DNA of 64,000 nt, taken from positions 466,699,642 to 466,763,641 of the forward strand of contig NC_133666.1 in NCBI RefSeq assembly GCF_037893015.1. Direction: 5' to 3'. Below are positions 58,428-64,000 of this stretch, piece after piece. This stretch comes from Macrotis lagotis (Eukaryota > Chordata > Mammalia > Peramelemorphia > Peramelidae). The notes beneath the pieces were generated by a model. It was not told the DNA's origin. It made no database searches and saw nothing but the letters and a program-made list of their open reading frames with translations. Within the stretch, counting starts at the first letter, position 1; each line of letters opens with the position of its first letter. The position numbers and the translations under genes were made by a program.

Positions 58428-58534
58428 CTATTATCCATTCTTAAGATTGCATTTTCTTCTTGCTTCCACCTCTTAGAATTCTAAGCTTCCTTCTAATTGA
58501 AGTACAATTCATGTGTCATACCTAGCTACTAGTG

Positions 58535-58700
58535 TTTCTCCTGAAAATACCTTGGATTTACTTTATGTATATATACATATAGTTTCCCTCCATAGAATGT
58601 AAGCTCTTGGAAGGCAAGAACTCTTGTTTCTGCTTTTTCTTTGTACTCTCAACACTTAGCACAACACCCAAGAAATAGTAGATGGTAAATAACTGACAGT
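58535..58700 (+). mobile_element. L2 LINE 3' fragment
   Basis: CCTCCATAGAATGTAAGCTC, TTGGAAGGCAAGAACTC and CAACACTTAGCACAACACCC are L2 3'-end landmarks. Confidence 0.5.
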
Positions 58701-59689
58701 AAAAACTAATATTTTGCTACAAATGATATGAAAAATCAGTTTTGTTTTCTACTTTTGACTATCAGTGTAGGGAGCTCTTGGTAAAGAAACTCCCTTCAGC
58801 AATGCAGAGTTTTAGAAAATTGTCTGGTTCACTGAGAGATTAACTTGGTCCTGATCAGACAGCTTGTATGTATCAGAGTCAGGATTTGAACTCAAATTTT
58901 CTTGATTTCTCCAAGTAGCTCTCTATCCACTTTGGCATATTACCTTTAATTGAACATAATGATGTCATTTTGGTCTTCTATAATAAAAGATAAGAACCAA
59001 CAATAACTGAGCAGCCATAGCATTAATTAAACTTGCTTTGTAACCATTTATATTTAAAGAAATGTCATAACAGATTTTGAGTTATTCCCTTGGATCTGTC
59101 TCATTTTATCTATTCATTCTTGTATAGGAATAATTTTTTTTCTTCTTGTATAGGAGTAATTAGTCTATATGTGTTCTTTTGACCCTGCTTGATTCATTCT
59201 GTATCATTTCTTTAAAGAGGACCAAGTTTTAAGGATCAGCTGAATTATTAGGAATAATCAAAATATTTATGCCTCTGTTTTTAAGAAATCTTTTATTTCA
59301 GGTGAACATTGGTGCCTGTCTCATTTGGTTACCATATTTTGTTTGAGTGTATAATATAAATTTTCTCTTAAGGCTGTGAATCTTGCCATGGAAATGGAAC
59401 CATGTGGTAATTAGAGAAATAGATATGCTGCTTCCTGAAGTAGTCCTTTCAAAAAGACTTGTTGCTTGTGGTTCTCAGATTCATGTTTGAACTGTCATTG
59501 ACTGAGCCACATGATATCTGTAAGCCAAATGAACAATTTAGTTTTTTGGTTTTTACTTAGAGAAGTAGAAAATTATTTAGCACTATAAATACAGTCAGGC
59601 ATATTTTTTGCTTCCAGACGAAATGTCACATAGTCTGGCAAAACCTTTAGTGTAGAATAGTGGATCAAGCTGTATTTTATACAATGATC

Positions 59690-60005
59690 AAAAACAATTC
59701 CAAAAGACTTACGATGGAAAATGCCATCCACATCCAGAGGGAAAAAACTATGGAGTTGGAATGTAGAACAAAGCATACTATTTTCACTTTTTAAAATGTT
59801 TTATGTTTTTTTCTTTCTCATAGTTTTCCCCTTTTATTTTGATTCTTCTTTCATAGCATGACTAATATGAACATATAGTTAACATGATTGTACATACATA
59901 ACCTTTATCAGGGAGGGGGATAAAAAGAGGGAGAAAAATTTGGAACTCAAAATTTTACAAAAATGAATATTGAAAACTACCTTTACATGTAATTGAAAAA
60001 AATAA
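59690..60005 (+). mobile_element. L1 3' UTR fragment
   Basis: TGCCATCCACATCCAGAGGG, AGCATGACTAATATGAACAT, ACCTTTATCAGGGAGGGGG, AGAAAAATTTGGAACTCAAA and ATATTGAAAACTACCTTTAC, with an A-rich end. Same 3' end as 3195-3605. Confidence 0.75.
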
Positions 60006-60758
60006 AACACTACTAAGTGCAAAAATTTAGATCAATGAAACAGATTAGATAAGAACAAATCGTAAATAAATGAACAAAATGACCCTGTGTTATTTTCATG
60101 GCTTGGCTTAGTATGTCCTCCAATAGATTTTTTGATCTTCACTGAACTATTTTATTTAGAAAAGGGTTGTGTAGAGCAATGGGTTTCTAGCTTGGTGTCC
60201 CTACACAGAGATGAGCACAAACCTTTGATGTTTGTCATGCTCCCAAGGGAAGAATTTAGGAAATGCTGGGTGTGGAAAACCCACAGTTGGCATTTGAATG
60301 GAGATAGGATTTAGCCTGCGTGAAATGTCCTCCACTAGATGCTTGTGTGAACTGGCAGCCCAGCACTCTTAGTTACACTAGGTTTTTGTATCTTTCTCTG
60401 GATGGTTGGCAATAAACAAACATCAGTTGTGATTCTATTACAATTACATCCCTCTTCTGACATCTGGAACTCTGGTCAAAGGGATGCAAGGCAGATTGTA
60501 GACTGAAGAAGACACTTTGATCAGAGCTGCTTGTTTATAGTCATAAAGCCAAGTAATGGAGCGAGAGTGAAATGTGAGTTCTGAACACCTCCACTTAAAA
60601 AAGAAAAATAAAAAACAAGGATTAGTGATCAAGATCACTTATGGAAATTTCTCGAGATACTATTTTATAACTGTGTTCAAAATATACATAACTGGCCTGT
60701 TTTGGTAAAATATCTGGATTGAAGTAACCCTAGAAATGATCAAAAGCTTTCAATGCAA

Positions 60759-60905
60759 GGGGCAGCTAGGTTTCACAGTGGATAGAGCACCGGCCCTGGA
60801 GTCAGGAGTACCAAGTTCAAATGTGAACTCAGACACTTGATGATTACTTAGCCTTGGGCAAGCCACTTAACCCTATTTGCCTTGCAAAAACCTAAAAAAA
60901 AAAAA
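60759..60905 (+). mobile_element. Marsupial tRNA-type SINE (WSINE1-like), complete
   Basis: Starts GGGGCAGCTAGGTTTCACAG, continues GTGGATAGAGCACCGGCCCT, GGAGTCAGGAGTACC and CTTGGGCAAGCCACTTAACC, and ends TTGCCTTGCAAAAACC plus A-run. CTTTCAATG before it and CTTTCATTG after it look like a short, slightly diverged TSD. Confidence 0.85.
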
Positions 60906-61629
60906 CTTTCATTGTGGGCATTGTATAATGATTAGGAAAACATTATTCTTTGATTTATTACAAACTCTTTTTGAAATTGAGATTATTTCTCTTCTCTTTA
61001 ACATTTCAGTTGATGGAATTTTTAAATTTCCTTTATTATTTTTTTAAGAAGCAATAACCTTTGAAGGATTTTAGTCTTTTTACGTGCATTTAGCTTGTGA
61101 CCCTGCAGGTCATAGTGGACTACCCTGAACTCCTTTGAGTCATAGAATTTAGATTCTCGAAGCTGGACAGGATCTCTGTCATCTAGTCTAACTCAAATTT
61201 ATGTAATATTCCCCTGTGTAACATATATAACAAGAGAATGAAGGGTGAACAATAATCATAATTTTCAATAAGGCCACACACATAGGATCCCTGTGCACTC
61301 CAAATTTTTTAGATATATTGACAAACTGTAAAAAGTAATTGAGCCCACTAATCTTTCAAATATCACTGAGGAAGCACAAGTAGGCATGAATTCAGGAATC
61401 CTTGGGATTTATTTATTTATTCATTCATTCATTTATTTATTTTTATCTTGCATTGATAAGTAGTTTTCACATGCAGGAAAAGAAGCAAAAGGAAATTTAA
61501 TTGGAAATATTTATACAGATATCTATGTACTTCTGTTATTTACAATACGTCTTAAACTTAAAAATAAAAATAAAAAACTTTAGCCTAACATATAAAACAC
61601 TGTCTCCTGATTCCATATTTTTTCATCAG

Positions 61630-61925
61630 CTGTTCTCCATGCTTGGCATGTCCATCCTCCTCCTCTCCCTGCCTTCATTACTCAGTTCAATCCCCATGCC
61701 TGCAAAAGGCCTTTTCTGGTCCTCCTCCCTACCCCACATTCTAGCACCTTTCTTTAGAGATTACCTTCCTTTGTACATATCTTGTATGTATATTTTTATT
61801 TACATAGTGTCTTTCCCATTAGAAAGTAAGTTTCTGCAGGATAGGGATGGTGTTTTTGACTTTCTTTGCATCCCTAGTACTTAGTACAGTGCCTGATCAT
61901 ATTAAGTGCTTAATAATATTTGTCA
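61630..61925 (+). mobile_element. L2 LINE 3' fragment
   Basis: CTGTTCTCCATGCTTGGCAT, CTGCCTTCATTACTCAGTTC, TTAGAAAGTAAGTTTCTGCA and CCTAGTACTTAGTACAGTGC, then TGCTTAATAATATTTG. One of the better-preserved L2 pieces here. Confidence 0.65.
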
Positions 61926-61954
61926 TGGTGATAACAGGGTTGTCTTTTTGTTTC

Positions 61955-62300
61955 AATGACTGCTTCTGACTTTTTTTCCTCTATATGATTTGATTGCTGT
62001 TATTGTTTTTATCTATATTGTATTCATATATACATATATATGTTTTGGTTTCTTCACTGTGCATCATTTCAAATATGTCTTCCCATTATTTTTTTATCTT
62101 TTCCATGTTTATATTTTGTTGATTATACTTCTCATATACCATAGTTTGTTCAGTCAGTCCCCAGTAGATGTTAAAAATCCCTTTGCAAAAAAAATTTTTG
62201 TAGGGATAAATCTTTTTTTTCTAATCAATGACTTCCTTGGAATATAATTCTAGTACTGTGTACATTGGGTCAAAGGACAGAAACATTTTTGTAGCTCTTA
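61955..62300 (-). mobile_element. Degenerate L1 ORF2 C-terminal/3' fragment, antisense
   Basis: CCATAGTTTGTTCAGTCAGT, CCCCAGTAGATGTTAAAAAT and TGTGTACATTGGGTCAAAGG parallel reversed L1 landmarks at 48810-48960, but decayed. Confidence 0.5.
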
Positions 62301-62694
62301 TTGCATAAGAGAAAGTTTTTTGGGGGTTTGAGTTCTGTTGTGATTTGTTTGTTTGTTTGAACTTATAAAGGTAAGTAAACATAAGTAAGTAAACATAAAC
62401 CTTCCACTCTACCCATGTCTTAGGAGAAAGGTATCTTGGTATAACCCTGATAAACAAATCAATGTTGTTATTGACATGTAATGATCACTTGACAATAATA
62501 TCAATAAATGACTTGGACTTTGGGGGTTGTTGATTCAGCTTGTGCTCTGGGAAATAATCTGGAAAATTCCTTCTTCCTTCTCACTTTATTCTCTCCCCTC
62601 ATGTGTCTGTACATATCTATATCCCATATCATTTCAAAGTAAAATTTATATCAATAATTTAGGTGAATTTCTATAAATGTATCCTCTATGGTCA

Positions 62695-62890
62695 TAGAAT
62701 CCTACAAGCATAGATTTAAACTGGAAGGGGCATTAGAGGTTATCTACCTCATCTAATCTAGCTCTCTTATTTTATTTTGTTATTTCCCCTCATTTTAAAG
62801 ATGAGATAACTGAGGCCCAGAAAGGTAAAAAGTAGCAGAATAAAGATTTGAATTTAAATCCAGCATTCTCTTTCCAATGTGCCATGAAAT
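62695..62890 (-). mobile_element. MIR-related SINE variant
   Basis: GCATAGATTTAAACTGGAAG, CATTAGAGGTTATCTACC, GATGAGATAACTGAGGCCCA and TTTCCAATGTGCCATG; same family as 17440. A further short copy of the head block (TAGAATTTAGATTCTCGAAG) is at about 61144-61210. Confidence 0.5.
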
Positions 62891-63270
62891 ATCTGTTCCT
62901 TTTATTGCTGATTGCCAGTATGGAAGCAAATATGAGGGGAAATATTTATATACATATATGAATCAGATCTCAGAATCAGTTTATATTTCATGTTTCAGAT
63001 TGCAAAATCTCAAAATTTAGATACCTGGAAAAAATAGGGTAATGCCACTAAGCCTGAATAGTCAAAATACTGGGATTTACTCTAACTTAATAGTCAGTCA
63101 TAGACTATTTTTCTGTTCTTCACATCAAATTCAAATAATTTTGTTCAATGTGTTTTTCTTTGTGTAACAGAGAAGAGAATTGTCTTCAGGCTGAGGGTTT
63201 AAGTTAAATATACTTTATATATTATAAATATATACATATATATTTATATATAATATATACATATTATGTA

Positions 63271-63273
<3 letters not shown>

Positions 63274-63310
<37 letters not shown>
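63274..63310. repeat. (TA)n microsatellite in AT-rich DNA
   Basis: About 37 bp of alternating TA, preceded by 60 bp of TATATTTATA-type sequence (63215-63273). Adjacent to an L1 3' fragment. Confidence 0.85.
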
Positions 63311-63312
<2 letters not shown>

Positions 63313-63329
63313 TATTGTGTCTATTTCCC

Positions 63330-63620
63330 AAAATGATCAAGGAAAAAGCAAAATACCAGGAGAACTTTGTATACAGTGACAATAATATTGTTTGGAGGAT
63401 AATTATGAACAACCCAGCTATTGAGTACTATAGATACTAATGTTAACCTTAAAGGAAGATACCATCTACCTCCAGAGAAAGAACTGATGAGTAGAAATAT
63501 ACATTGTTTAGTTTTACATATATTTATAAAGCTCTGTCAAATGGTGCTAGTGTGGAGTGGGAAGGAGAGAGGGAGATAGTTCAGAACTTAAAAAAGTTAA
63601 ATTTTAAAAAATATTCTTTG
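63330..63620 (+). mobile_element. L1 3' UTR fragment
   Basis: CCAGGAGAACTTTGTATACA, GATACCATCTACCTCCAGAG and GTAGAAATATACATTGTTTA in L1 3' order; related to 34290-34525. Confidence 0.55.
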
Positions 63621-64000
63621 TATATTAGTATTGGGGGGGGAAAGATCCAGGAGACAGTGACTCAGAAGCTAAATATGAGTGAAAAGTACAGTACTATAGT
63701 TATAAAAATAGGATAGTTGCTATAATGTATTTACTCATTTAACAAATGTTGGTTGAAAACCTTAAGTTCAAATGAAAAGTATATTTTTACCTTAAAGCTC
63801 AATACCAAATGTTATGGTGATCAGGGAATACAAAGATGAATGACATGGTTTCTCCTCTCAAAAAACTTAAAGTCTTAAAAAAGACTATAAAAATACATAT
63901 ATATATATATGCAAATGCAAAATTAAGATATGTTCAAATATGCTATGATATATGTGTCTGACTCTCTGACCCTATTTGGGGCTTTCTTGGATCAGTATGC

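Overview
This window is mammalian, and almost certainly marsupial, nuclear DNA. Introns are long, spliced coding exons are sparse, and more than half of the sequence is retrotransposon debris. The repeats point to a marsupial: MAR1-type CORE-SINEs, RTE-derived LINE and SINE copies that share one 3' tail, opossum-like L1s, and a short tRNA-derived SINE resembling WSINE1, a family described from Australidelphian marsupials. The order-level assignment is an inference from remembered repeat consensus sequences, not from a search.

The only protein-coding host gene recognised is the 5' part of MTCL1 (microtubule cross-linking factor 1, SOGA/MTCL family) on the + strand. A CpG island of about 2.2 kb (about 11100-13350) holds the 5' UTR and a large first coding exon (12062-13210, 383 codons). 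Exon 2 is at 33452-33676 (75 codons) and exon 3 at 37590-37748 (53 codons). All three junctions are phase 0 with GT/AG borders, giving 511 continuous codons that run from a disordered basic/proline-rich N-terminus into the first long coiled coil. Intron 1 is 20.2 kb, intron 2 is 3.9 kb, and intron 3 runs past the window end (at least 26 kb). No further exon was recognised. The leader carries a 65-codon AUG uORF ending 5 nt before the main start, and the main frame is open for 184 codons upstream without an AUG.

Layout: 1-11100 is upstream intergenic DNA with an RTE LINE 3' end, MIR/MAR1 SINEs, L2 and old L1 pieces. 11100-13350 is the MTCL1 promoter/CpG island and exon 1. 13211-33451 is intron 1, with an old antisense L1 (about 18640-20345) and a three-layer nest at 25390-32005: an old sense L1, then a SINE, then a 3.26-kb ORF1-only, HAL1-like L1 derivative with 18-bp target-site duplications. 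33677-37589 is intron 2. 37749-64000 is intron 3, with L2, CR1/L3-like and MIR fragments, a 250-bp polypyrimidine microsatellite, and a 6.8-kb essentially full-length but inactivated L1 (49295-56112) inserted into an older antisense L1.

The most interesting structures are the HAL1-like element, which carries three divergent SINE-like modules in its 3' part and appears to retain the L1 inter-ORF spacer, the roughly 730-nt inter-ORF spacer of the full-length L1, and the upstream reading frames of MTCL1. No tRNA, rRNA, CRISPR or bacterial-type system was seen.
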